Shown piece after piece: positions 33,784 to 42,101 of a DNA stretch of 64,000 nucleotides (the stretch's first letter is position 1; each line of letters begins with the position of its first letter). A program made the translations under genes and the position numbers. The notes under the pieces were generated by a model. That model searched no databases. It was not told the DNA's origin and saw nothing but the letters and a program-made list of their open reading frames with translations. Source of the stretch: Croceivirga lutea (lineage in GTDB: Bacteria > Bacteroidota > Bacteroidia > Flavobacteriales > Flavobacteriaceae); contig NZ_JACJUK010000002.1 of assembly GCF_014235875.1 (NCBI RefSeq), positions 310,001 to 374,000 of the forward strand. Direction: 5' to 3'.

Positions 33784-35880
33784 TTACGATTGGTGAGAAG
33801 GCTTTAATAAATCGTTTACCGTTTTAACCGGATTAAAGGTTACCAATGGAACTTCCACAAAAATTGTATTCCAGAAAGCCATTGCGCCATTCCATAATCC
33901 AGGCAATTCTAATGCCTTTAATTCTTTTCCATTCTTGGTTTTACCAGTTATAAAACCTTGTTTATGGTCAACATAATTCATTAAGTCAAATTTTTCTCCT
34001 TTATAATTTTTGACACCACAAACTAAATCAACAGGGTTAAAATGTGTTGAATTTCTAAGAATTGAAACTTGCTGCTCATTAGCCACATCTATTTGGGCTG
34101 ACTCAATTATTTGAAGTGAGATAGCCCCTTCTGAATCTTTTATAAAAAACGGTCCGCCACCTGGTTCCCCTTCATTTTTAACCATACCGCAAATTCTAAT
34201 TGGACGATTGAGCTTTTCTTTTATTAAATCTATTTTTTCAGTTATTGATAGGGAACTAAAATTTTCTGGCAACACAATATTTAATTGATTTTGGGCAAAT
34301 TCAACTATTTTATTGAGTTTATCCGCTTCAATAGAAGCATCCAACATTTTTAAATACTCAAAAGTTTGTTGTTGATTCTTTAGTAACAAGCCACCTAACA
34401 TTTTTTTGCTTTTACCAACAGCTTCTAAATTTTCATCAATAACAACGTTATCTATATTTTTTATGAAGATTACATCAGCATTTTGTTCATTTAAATTTTC
34501 AATCAAAGCACCATGCCCTCCTGGTCTAAATACTATTGACCCATCTTCTTCTCTAAACGGAGTATTATCTAGGTTCACAGCCAAAGTATCTGTTGATGGT
34601 TTTTGATAAGAATAGCCAATTGTAAATTTTGTATCTGTCTTTTGAGAAATTCTAGGAGCAGAAATGCTTTCTTCTTCTTTAAACATAGCATCGTGCTGTG
34701 GCGAAATGGTAAAATGTAAGTTAGCTTTACCATTAGACTTTGCATATAATGCGGCTTCTTTTAAATGCTCTTTAAAAGGTGTAGCGTTACCTCTTTTACA
34801 AACGTGAAAAGGCAATAATCCTTTTGGGTAAAATCCAAAGTTTAAACCATCTTCTGCAAGCATTGTTTTTACAAATGCATGTGCTTTTTCACCCTCATTC
34901 GTATACTGCCCTTCAATTTTTTCGAGCAAACTGTTGTAAAACGGAAATTTTTCCATTCCCTCAACAAATTGCTTTACTGCCTTGTCTCCTGTTTTGCTTA
35001 GATAATCTTCTAAACTTTCTTTAGATGGATTATAATCATCGATAAAATTGAACATTGCCTTAAACATTCTAGAAGCAGCACCAGAAGCAGGAACAAATTT
35101 TAAAATGGTTAAATCAGCACTCTTTTCTTCATAATATGCAATTAGGTCTTCTTGCTCTTGCGAACCTACACTAACAATACCTTCTCCAACAACTGCAGCT
35201 TTTTCTAAATTCACAAATGGTATACCTTCTTTAAAAGTGGTTATTTGCTGAGCTACCTTTTCTTTTGTAATATTTTTTTCTTCTAATTGTTTTAAGTCTT
35301 TAGCTGTAAAGTCTGTCATAGTAAATAAGGTATTGTCTATATAGTTAATTGCGGTTTGTAAACGTTCTTCTTTGGTACCACTTAAGATAGTAAATCTACG
35401 TTGATATTTCTCCAAACTTGTTTTGAAAAGGTTAAACATTTCTTCTCGTTGGTCTGGCCTATCTCTTAAGTCATCTTGCACCCAAGGAATGTCAATATCG
35501 GTCAAAAAATAATGGTCGTATTGATTTTTTAATGCCCATTTTTCTAGAATTGGGTCGCAATACCCATTATAATAAGCTTCAGAATACACCTTTGTTTCTA
35601 AAATATCAGTATCACAAATAAGTATTTTAGTTGCTGTTTTGGTAAGTTTATTTTCTAAACGTATTTGACCCTCTGCAATAGGTATTAAATCTTGCAATTC
35701 ACACACTTTTTGTTCTCTATTCCATTTTTCTTGCAAATAATCACGTGCAAATTCTGGAACCCAATGCGTTTTATAATGCTTAGCCAACATTTTAGCCAAG
35801 GTTGTTTTACCAGTAGATTCTGGCCCGTAGAGTACTACTTTAACAATACTTGAGGGCTCTTGCCTAAGTTTTTCTTCCAT
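33784..35880 (-). CDS. Fusion of NadR-type nucleoside kinase domain and DUF4301
   Basis: 698 residues in one frame. Residues 1-186 are a NadR C-terminal-like P-loop kinase (YGPESTGKTTLAKML 18-32, PEFARDYL, CDTDILETKVYS, DDLRDRPDQRE), known in NadR to phosphorylate nicotinamide riboside. From Met188 (ATG at 35317-35319) it continues as DUF4301 (LKFVPASGAASRMFKAM, FRPGGHGALIENLNEQNADVIFIKNIDNV), a nucleotidyltransferase-like fold of unknown activity. The two parts touch with no linker, in reading frame, with no stop between; in many relatives I believe they are separate genes. It overlaps pnuC by 46 bases. Confidence 0.82.
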   Translation of the reverse strand: MEEKLRQEPSSIVKVVLYGPESTGKTTLAKMLAKHYKTHWVPEFARDYLQEKWNREQKVCELQDLIPIAEGQIRLENKLTKTATKILICDTDILETKVYSEAYYNGYCDPILEKWALKNQYDHYFLTDIDIPWVQDDLRDRPDQREEMFNLFKTSLEKYQRRFTILSGTKEERLQTAINYIDNTLFTMTDFTAKDLKQLEEKNITKEKVAQQITTFKEGIPFVNLEKAAVVGEGIVSVGSQEQEDLIAYYEEKSADLTILKFVPASGAASRMFKAMFNFIDDYNPSKESLEDYLSKTGDKAVKQFVEGMEKFPFYNSLLEKIEGQYTNEGEKAHAFVKTMLAEDGLNFGFYPKGLLPFHVCKRGNATPFKEHLKEAALYAKSNGKANLHFTISPQHDAMFKEEESISAPRISQKTDTKFTIGYSYQKPSTDTLAVNLDNTPFREEDGSIVFRPGGHGALIENLNEQNADVIFIKNIDNVVIDENLEAVGKSKKMLGGLLLKNQQQTFEYLKMLDASIEADKLNKIVEFAQNQLNIVLPENFSSLSITEKIDLIKEKLNRPIRICGMVKNEGEPGGGPFFIKDSEGAISLQIIESAQIDVANEQQVSILRNSTHFNPVDLVCGVKNYKGEKFDLMNYVDHKQGFITGKTKNGKELKALELPGLWNGAMAFWNTIFVEVPLVTFNPVKTVNDLLKPSHQS

Positions 35881-36473
35881 GCTTGGTAGCCATAAATGGC
35901 AATTATGGTAAATAATAGGTATTGAAATGATGAAAAAACCAATCCTTTATAAAGATACAAGGGTACCGAAATTAAATCACCAATAATCCAAAAAGTCCAG
36001 TTTTCTAGCTTTTTCTTTGCCATTAACCACATACCTACAAAAAATATTGCTGTAGTTAAAATATCTACCCAAGCAACCCAAGAGTCTAGTTTACCAAAGA
36101 AAAAATATACGCCTAAAACAAATGCTATACTTATGAAAAAAAGAGACGAAGCTTTTCGTTTTTCTTCACCGCTCATTACCGTAATTGGTATAAAATGGGT
36201 GTCGTCAATCTTACGAGTCCAAAACCACCAACCGTATATACTCATTGAAAAATAATAAGCATTGATAAGCATATCACCCAATAGTTGATACACCAATAAA
36301 ATATATACAAAAATTGCTGTGCTAATGATACCCGTTGGGTAAACAAGAATATTTTCTCTTTTGGAAAACCAAACGCTTAAAAATCCGAAAATAACAGCAA
36401 TAAATTCTAATACAATTAGGTGGGTTGGAACACCCTCATATTGAGAAAAAAACCAATCAAAAATGGGGTTCAT
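35835..36473 (-). CDS. pnuC: PnuC-type vitamin precursor transporter
   Basis: 212 residues, about seven membrane helices. MSIYGWWFWTRK has the WxxW motif of PnuC, and AIYGYQAWKK mirrors it near the C-terminus. PnuC takes up nicotinamide riboside; the close relative PnuT carries thiamine. The kinase next to it argues for nicotinamide riboside, while the neighbouring thiamine-binding-like gene leaves room for thiamine. ATG at 36473 overlaps the preceding gene by 17 bases. Confidence 0.88.
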   Translation of the reverse strand: MNPIFDWFFSQYEGVPTHLIVLEFIAVIFGFLSVWFSKRENILVYPTGIISTAIFVYILLVYQLLGDMLINAYYFSMSIYGWWFWTRKIDDTHFIPITVMSGEEKRKASSLFFISIAFVLGVYFFFGKLDSWVAWVDILTTAIFFVGMWLMAKKKLENWTFWIIGDLISVPLYLYKGLVFSSFQYLLFTIIAIYGYQAWKKNLGKSPQVLLK

Positions 36474-36717
36474 ACTCGCTTCGGTCAGATTTTACAATTT
36501 TCATGTACAACAAGCCTCTATCAATGAACTCAAAAGCTTCTTTTATTTCATTTTGCAACAATTCCATAACAGCATCATAATCTCCATAAACTTGGGTGCT
36601 TAAAGGATTCTCAATTATAGTTAAACCCGAAGCTCTAAGCTTTCTGATAAAATTAATTATGGCTGGTTCAAAATCGTCTTGTAAGGGCGTTAAGGTTAGC
36701 TCTACAGATATATTCAT
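36457..36717 (-). CDS. Thiamine-binding-like small protein (MTH1187/YkoF, DUF77)
   Basis: 86 residues. The ferredoxin-like alpha/beta pattern NISVELTLTPLQDDFEPAIINFI, LRASGLTIIENPLSTQVYGDYDAVMELL matches the DUF77/MTH1187 family, of which some members bind thiamine or its pyrimidine. It is cytoplasmic, overlaps pnuC and follows the phosphopantetheinyl transferase by 16 bases. A ligand-sensing or carrier role near PnuC is an inference. Confidence 0.82.
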   Translation of the reverse strand: MNISVELTLTPLQDDFEPAIINFIRKLRASGLTIIENPLSTQVYGDYDAVMELLQNEIKEAFEFIDRGLLYMKIVKSDRSEYEPHF

Positions 36718-36733
36718 TTGTTTACTATAAAAA

Positions 36734-37378
36734 TTAGTTTTGATTAGTATTTAAAGTTGAAGCATAGCCTAAAGAAAAACCTTCAAAATTATCGAAAGTT
36801 ACACTATACATAGAGCTTTGACCTTCATAAAGAATTTCGGCGACTGTTGAATCATCTTCAAAAGCAAAATCTTTAACAATAATATGTTTTAAGAAGCTTA
36901 GACCCGGTGTGGCATAAATTTTATACAGTGCTTCTTTAGCACACCAAACCTGGGTAAGTTTTTGTATTAATGCCTCAGCATTGGCAATAGTTCTATATTC
37001 TTCTATTGGTGTGAATTTATGCGCAATTCGTAATATTTTATCACGATGTTTTTCTAAATCTATACCAACTTCACAAGTACCACTCAAAATAATTCCAGTA
37101 AAATTATGTGAATGCGAAATGGAAATATGAGTGCCATCTTTTAAATGCGGTTTACCAAATTGGTTATAAATTAGGTCACTATCTTGATAACCTTCTAACC
37201 CCAGTAAATGCCTTATACTTAAAAATGCTCTTCTATGCATTTCTGATTTCATACCCAGCATTCTCTTTTGACAATGTGTGGTTAATGTTATACCATTAGC
37301 TAGGGCAACTTCTGTTTCAGTTACTTTCCATATGAGCACTTTGCTTTGAGAATCTGTTAGGGTTTTGTAAAGTGGCAC
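36734..37378 (-). CDS. 4'-phosphopantetheinyl transferase
   Basis: 214 residues. Transfers phosphopantetheine from CoA to a Ser of carrier proteins. Sfp-type signatures: ISISHSHNFTGIILS, VGIDLEKHRDKILRIAHKF (Asp for magnesium) and VWCAKEALYKIYATPG. The start is GTG at 37376-37378 (VPLYKTL read as M); no ATG lies close by. First gene of the operon to thiamine-binding-like, pnuC and NadR-DUF4301. It may serve fatty acid ACP or a polyketide/flexirubin-type pathway elsewhere. Confidence 0.92.
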   Translation of the reverse strand: MPLYKTLTDSQSKVLIWKVTETEVALANGITLTTHCQKRMLGMKSEMHRRAFLSIRHLLGLEGYQDSDLIYNQFGKPHLKDGTHISISHSHNFTGIILSGTCEVGIDLEKHRDKILRIAHKFTPIEEYRTIANAEALIQKLTQVWCAKEALYKIYATPGLSFLKHIIVKDFAFEDDSTVAEILYEGQSSMYSVTFDNFEGFSLGYASTLNTNQN

Positions 37379-37398
37379 TTTTTAGCTTTGTGAATTTG

Positions 37399-37406
37399 TA
37401 TCTTTG
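37399..37406 (+). promoter_or_regulatory. -7 element of ahcY
   Basis: TATCTTTG is a full TANNTTTG match, predicting a leader of about 85 bases before the ahcY ATG. A TTG at proper distance is not clear. No SAH or SAM riboswitch signature was seen in the leader. Confidence 0.4.
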
Positions 37407-37495
37407 TATGCTCTCTACCAATTTTTAGTTTTGGTATAAACCGTTTAATTGGAGAGGATTTTAATAAAAACGAAGCTACAAAAAGAAAACACAAA

Positions 37496-38812
37496 ATGAG
37501 TACACAAGCAGTTGATTACATTCCTTACAAGGTTAAAGACATTTCATTGGCAGAATGGGGCCGAAAAGAAATTGAACTCGCTGAGGCTGAAATGCCTGGT
37601 TTAATGGCATTACGTGAAGAGTATAAAAATGAACAACCTTTAAAAGGTGCTAGAATCGCTGGTTGTTTACATATGACCATACAAACCGCAGTGCTGATAG
37701 AAACTTTAGTTGCTCTAGGTGCAGATGTAACTTGGAGTTCTTGTAATATATTCTCTACCCAAGACCATGCCGCTGCTGCAATTGCCGCTGCTGGCATACC
37801 AGTTTATGCTTGGAAGGGTATGAATGAAGAAGAGTTTGATTGGTGTATTGAGCAAACGCTATTTTTTGGTGAGGACAGACAACCTTTAAACATGATTTTA
37901 GATGATGGTGGCGATTTAACTAATATGGTATTAGATAAATATCCTGAACTAGCTGCTGGGGTAAAAGGATTGTCAGAAGAAACTACAACTGGTGTTCACC
38001 GTTTATATGAGCGCGTAAAAAATGGAACTTTACCAATGCCCGCTATTAATGTTAACGACTCTGTTACCAAGTCAAAGTTTGATAACAAATACGGTTGTAA
38101 AGAAAGTGCGGTAGATGCAATTAGAAGAGCAACAGATACTATGCTTGCAGGTAAACGTGTTACCGTATGTGGTTATGGTGATGTAGGTAAAGGTACTGCA
38201 GCTTCTTTCCGTGGCGCTGGAGCTATAGTAACGGTTACCGAAATTGACCCTATTTGTGCGTTACAAGCCTGTATGGATGGTTTTGAAGTAAAGAAATTAG
38301 AAACTGTTGTTGGTAAGTCTGATATCGTAATTACAACAACAGGAAATAAAGATATTGTTCGTGGTGAACATTTTGAAGCCATGAAAGACAAAACCATTGT
38401 TTGTAATATTGGTCATTTTGATAATGAAATTGATATGGCTTGGTTGAACGGTAACTACGGTGACTCAAGAGATGAAATTAAACCGCAAGTAGACAAATAC
38501 ACGGTAAATGGCAAAGATGTTATTGTACTTGCAGAAGGTAGATTAGTTAACTTAGGCTGTGCTACTGGTCACCCAAGTTTTGTGATGAGTAATAGTTTTA
38601 CCAATCAAACCCTTGCGCAAATTGAGCTTTGGAATAATAGTGAAAACTATAAAAATGAAGTTTATATGTTGCCTAAACACTTAGATGAAAAAGTAGCTGC
38701 TTTGCATTTATCTAGATTAGGTGCTGAACTAACAGAACTTAAGCAAGAGCAGGCCGAATATATTGGCGTAACTGTAGAAGGCCCCTATAAACCGGAGTAT
38801 TACAGATATTAA
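37496..38812 (+). CDS. ahcY: Adenosylhomocysteinase
   Basis: 438 residues. Cleaves S-adenosylhomocysteine to adenosine and homocysteine with bound NAD+. Signatures: [49 protein letters not shown] with the catalytic Lys/Asp, the NAD motif [20 protein letters not shown], and the C-terminal [15 protein letters not shown] and PYKPEYYRY. The ATG at 37496 gives [13 protein letters not shown], the usual beginning. Divergent from the PPTase operon; strong terminator downstream. Confidence 0.98.
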   Translation: MSTQAVDYIPYKVKDISLAEWGRKEIELAEAEMPGLMALREEYKNEQPLKGARIAGCLHMTIQTAVLIETLVALGADVTWSSCNIFSTQDHAAAAIAAAGIPVYAWKGMNEEEFDWCIEQTLFFGEDRQPLNMILDDGGDLTNMVLDKYPELAAGVKGLSEETTTGVHRLYERVKNGTLPMPAINVNDSVTKSKFDNKYGCKESAVDAIRRATDTMLAGKRVTVCGYGDVGKGTAASFRGAGAIVTVTEIDPICALQACMDGFEVKKLETVVGKSDIVITTTGNKDIVRGEHFEAMKDKTIVCNIGHFDNEIDMAWLNGNYGDSRDEIKPQVDKYTVNGKDVIVLAEGRLVNLGCATGHPSFVMSNSFTNQTLAQIELWNNSENYKNEVYMLPKHLDEKVAALHLSRLGAELTELKQEQAEYIGVTVEGPYKPEYYRY

Positions 38813-38834
38813 AATTGAAAAGATAGAAACACAT

Positions 38835-38862
38835 AAGCCTCAACATAGTTGAGGCTTTTTTT
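38835..38862 (+). terminator. Terminator after ahcY
   Basis: AAGCCTCAA (38835-38843) pairs with TTGAGGCTT (38849-38857), five-base loop, then seven T. Confidence 0.88.
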
Positions 38863-39034
38863 ATGTTCAAAGACCGCCCTACTTACCTGAAATTGTAGTT
38901 GGACGGCCTTTATAAACTCTTGATTCTATTTTTTAAACTTTAGGGTTAATACCCTTAAAAATACATTTCTATTGTTTGTGAAAATTAACACTTAAATCTG
39001 CATTGAATTTAACCAAACCGTTACCAGTAGGTTA
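38863..39034. other. Spacer between two terminators
   Basis: 172 bases with no coding frame or recognised RNA. An imperfect dyad (AGACCGCCCTAC ... GTAG with GGACGGCCT) lies at about 38868-38911. Nothing else was identified. Confidence 0.5.
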
Positions 39035-39069
39035 AATAAAAAACCCTTACCGATTTCTCGATAAGGGTT
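39035..39069 (-). terminator. Terminator after rpmA
   Basis: AACCCTTA (39042-39049) pairs with TAAGGGTT (39062-39069), with CGA/TCG extending the stem inward; six T follow on the minus strand. Confidence 0.88.
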
Positions 39070-39093
39070 GTAAAATATCTTAATTGAAAGCTA

Positions 39094-39357
39094 CTAAGCT
39101 TCTGCTTCTGGTACAATTGATACAAAAGACTTACCGCCAGATTTTTTTTCAAACTTTACGGTACCATCTACTCTTGCATGAAGCGTGTGGTCTTTACCCA
39201 AGTAAACATTATCACCAGCATTGTGTCTTGTACCACGTTGACGTACAATAATGTTACCAGCAATTGCCTTTTGGCCACCAAAAATCTTAACGCCTAATCG
39301 TTTCGATTCTGATTCTCTACCGTTCTTAGAACTACCTACACCTTTTTTGTGAGCCAT
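39094..39357 (-). CDS. rpmA: Large-subunit ribosomal protein bL27
   Basis: 87 residues. [29 protein letters not shown] and [30 protein letters not shown] are the family pattern; the N-terminus reaches the peptidyl transferase centre. No extra N-terminal cleavage peptide is present. It follows rplU by 27 bases and shares its promoter. Confidence 0.98.
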   Translation of the reverse strand: MAHKKGVGSSKNGRESESKRLGVKIFGGQKAIAGNIIVRQRGTRHNAGDNVYLGKDHTLHARVDGTVKFEKKSGGKSFVSIVPEAEA

Positions 39358-39384
39358 TTTAAATAAATTTTAGTTCTTTAATAA

Positions 39385-40053
39385 TTATGCTTTACCGCCG
39401 TCTAATTCGTCTTGCCACTTTTTTAACTCATCCCACTTACCTTCAGCCGCTAATTCAGCTTGCTTTGGCCAAGTATCAGTTACGTGGTTTCCTCTTACCT
39501 CAGCGATAATCTCAGAAATCTTAGCCGCATCTGTGCTAGCTAATTTCGCAAAAGTATCTACACCTGCTTCTACTAATGTAGCGGCAATTTTTGGTCCAAT
39601 ACCTTCAATCTTTTTAAGGTCGTCAGCTTTAGCTTTGGTCTTAGCTGGTGCTTTTTTAGGAGCTTCCGCTTTTGCAGCAGGTGTTGCTACGGGCGCAGCT
39701 TTCTTTTCAGCTTTTTTAGCTGGAGCAGCCTTTTTAGCACCTTTAGCAACAATACTTTCTACAACAATTTCTGTTAAGTATTGTCTGTGACCATTCTTTT
39801 TTCTGTAACCTTTTCTACGTTTTTTCTTAAAAACGATTACTTTATCGCCTTTTAAGTGCTTTACGATTTTTGCCTCTACGGCTGCACCTTCTATGACTGG
39901 GGCGCCTACAGTTACGCTACCGTTATCATCTAAAAGTAAAACCTTGTCAAAAACAACTTTTTTACCTTCTTCTTCTTGTAAACGGTGTACGTACACTTTT
40001 TGGTCTTTTGCAACTTTAAATTGCTGCCCTGCCATCTCTACAATTGCGTACAT
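39385..40053 (-). CDS. rplU: Large-subunit ribosomal protein bL21 with helix-hairpin-helix extension
   Basis: 222 residues, about twice the usual bL21. Residues 1-103 are normal bL21 ([14 protein letters not shown] ... [17 protein letters not shown]). A linker rich in Ala, Lys and Pro (about 105-145) leads to a helix-hairpin-helix region ([24 protein letters not shown], about 147-170) and a C-terminal [15 protein letters not shown]. Such extended bL21 proteins occur in flavobacteria. The HhH could contact rRNA or DNA. First gene of the rplU-rpmA operon, with a consensus promoter at 40117-40146. Confidence 0.95.
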   Translation of the reverse strand: MYAIVEMAGQQFKVAKDQKVYVHRLQEEEGKKVVFDKVLLLDDNGSVTVGAPVIEGAAVEAKIVKHLKGDKVIVFKKKRRKGYRKKNGHRQYLTEIVVESIVAKGAKKAAPAKKAEKKAAPVATPAAKAEAPKKAPAKTKAKADDLKKIEGIGPKIAATLVEAGVDTFAKLASTDAAKISEIIAEVRGNHVTDTWPKQAELAAEGKWDELKKWQDELDGGKA

Positions 40054-40116
40054 AGTTATTTGTTTTGTTTTTCAAATACCAAGTTGAAAAATACGCTGAT
40101 TTTCACTTTGGGGCTG

Positions 40117-40146
40117 CAAATATACTGCTAAATCCCTAATCTACAA
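40117..40146 (-). promoter_or_regulatory. Consensus promoter of rplU-rpmA
   Basis: TTG (40144-40146), exactly 19 bases, TATATTTG (40117-40124) on the minus strand. Predicted leader of about 60 bases. Confidence 0.75.
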
Positions 40147-40174
40147 GAAGAAAATGCAACTTAAGCAATTATTT

Positions 40175-40615
40175 TTATTTAGAATTAGATGACTTAAATA
40201 GTTGCATAAATGCTAAAGTTAATACTACCGTTGTAGCAAAACCCATTATAGCTACTGTGAAATACACAATAGCCTTAAAATTGGTATAATCACTTGCCCA
40301 TTTTTCAGACAACTGGATTAAAAAATCAGGGTTCCACTCTGTTGTATATACTGAAAAGAAAATGGTAAAAAGTATTGTAGCCAAAAAACCGGTTACCAAG
40401 CCATTGGTAAAACCCATTCTATAATTGAAGCTATTGGTGTTTTGAATTCTAGTGTATTTGATGACTTCATAGATAGCAAACCCAACAATAACCCCATTAA
40501 ATAAACTGTAAAATACATTAGAATGCAATCCCATTAAAGATAACACCAAAAAATAGGCTATTAATGCAGCACAAGCTACAATTCCAAAACGGATAGGTAA
40601 TGTAAAGTTTTTCAT
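40175..40615 (-). CDS. DUF4199 family membrane protein
   Basis: 146 residues from the ATG at 40615 (MKNFTLPIRFGIVACAAL); an upstream in-frame start at 40717 would add 34 non-hydrophobic residues and is unlikely. Four hydrophobic helices (about 8-26, 33-50, 70-88, 112-135). Matches the DUF4199 pattern with FNYRMGFTNGLVTGF. Function unknown. It is divergent from the M16 peptidase pair. Confidence 0.85.
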   Translation of the reverse strand: MKNFTLPIRFGIVACAALIAYFLVLSLMGLHSNVFYSLFNGVIVGFAIYEVIKYTRIQNTNSFNYRMGFTNGLVTGFLATILFTIFFSVYTTEWNPDFLIQLSEKWASDYTNFKAIVYFTVAIMGFATTVVLTLAFMQLFKSSNSK

Positions 40616-40770
40616 TAAAGTTTTTCTTTTAATATAAGAAATATTTAGCTGTAAGAAAATTACAACTTCATAACTAGAATTTACTTCGAGATAATTATTT
40701 TCAATACCTTGTAACAAAAGGCCTAAAAGCTATACTAACAACAAGAAAAAGAATTTTTAAACACTAAAGA

Positions 40771-42093
40771 ATGAAAAAACCCTTAGCATTTTTTTCACTT
40801 TTAATTTCCGCTATCACCTTTAGCACAGCGCAAGAAGTGAAATTTGAAGAGTACGACTTAGACAATGGTATGCATGTTATTTTACATCAAGATAATGGCG
40901 CACCAGTGGTAACTACATCTGTAATGTATCATGTAGGTGGTAAAGATGAAGACCCAAGTAAAACCGGATTTGCACACTTTTTTGAACACCTTCTTTTTGA
41001 AGGCACAAAAAATATTGAAAGAGGCGAATGGTTTAAAATTGTTTCTTCTAATGGTGGTAACAATAATGCCAACACAACAATGGATAGAACTTACTACTAT
41101 GAAACCTTTCCTTCAAACAATTTAAAACTTGGACTTTGGTTAGAGTCTGAACGTTTAATGCACCCTATAATAAATCAAATTGGTGTTGACACTCAAAAAG
41201 AAGTTGTACAAGAAGAAAAACGTTTACGTGTAGACAATTCTCCTTACGGTAGAGTTTTTGAGCAGGTTTCTAAAAATCTCTTTAAAAATCATCCATACCG
41301 TTGGCAAACCATAGGTTCATTAGACCATTTGGCAAGTGCAACTCTTGAAGACTTTCAACGATTTAATGAGATTTATTACGTGCCTAACAATGCCGTTTTA
41401 GTTGTAGCTGGTGATATTGATATTACAGAAACAAAAAAAATGATTCAAGATTATTTTGGTCCTATTCCGAAAGGGGCACCTATTGAAAGAAAAACGTATT
41501 CAGAAGAACCAATCAAGGAAACCATGAATGCTACGTTTAACGACCCAAATATTCAAATACCATTGATTCTTTTAGCCTACAGAACACCTGCCCAGACTGA
41601 AAGAGATGCCTATGTTTTAGATATGATATCAACTTATTTAAGTGATGGCCCTAGTTCTAAGCTTTACAAAAAAATGGTCGACGACAAAAAAATGGCTTTA
41701 CAAGTATTGGCATTTAATGTAGCACAAGAAGACTACAGTACGTACATTGTTGGTGCACTTCCAGTTGGTGAAAATAGTCTTGCTAACCTTAAAACTGAGA
41801 TTGATGAAGAAATTGAAAAAATTAAAACAGATTTAATTTCTGAAAAAGACCATCAAAAACTCATTAATAAATTTGAAAACGACTTTGTCAACAGCAACAG
41901 CAGCGTTGAAGGTATAGCCAACTCTCTAGCTAGATATTATATGTTATACGATGATGTAAATCTTATTAATAATCAAATTGATATTTACCGTTCAATAACG
42001 AGAGAAGAAATTAAAGAAGTTGCTACTAAATATTTAAATACCAATCAGAGATTGGAACTTGAATATTTGCCTGAATCTAAAAACGCTCAATAA
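40771..42093 (+). CDS. M16 family zinc peptidase, active subunit
   Basis: 440 residues with a signal peptide (PLAFFSLLISAITFSTAQ). The inverted zinc motif HxxEH is HFFEH at 69-73, with the further Glu in KEVVQEEKRLRVD. It is a single M16 pair of domains, probably periplasmic. The next gene starts eight bases later and encodes an M16 homologue without the zinc motif; together they resemble the active/inactive heterodimer of mitochondrial processing peptidase-type enzymes. Confidence 0.94.
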   Translation: MKKPLAFFSLLISAITFSTAQEVKFEEYDLDNGMHVILHQDNGAPVVTTSVMYHVGGKDEDPSKTGFAHFFEHLLFEGTKNIERGEWFKIVSSNGGNNNANTTMDRTYYYETFPSNNLKLGLWLESERLMHPIINQIGVDTQKEVVQEEKRLRVDNSPYGRVFEQVSKNLFKNHPYRWQTIGSLDHLASATLEDFQRFNEIYYVPNNAVLVVAGDIDITETKKMIQDYFGPIPKGAPIERKTYSEEPIKETMNATFNDPNIQIPLILLAYRTPAQTERDAYVLDMISTYLSDGPSSKLYKKMVDDKKMALQVLAFNVAQEDYSTYIVGALPVGENSLANLKTEIDEEIEKIKTDLISEKDHQKLINKFENDFVNSNSSVEGIANSLARYYMLYDDVNLINNQIDIYRSITREEIKEVATKYLNTNQRLELEYLPESKNAQ

Positions 42094-42101
42094 GAAAGAA
42101 A

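Noticed and set aside
37379-37495. SAH or SAM riboswitch before ahcY
   Set aside because: The short leader shows no conserved SAH/SAM motif blocks.
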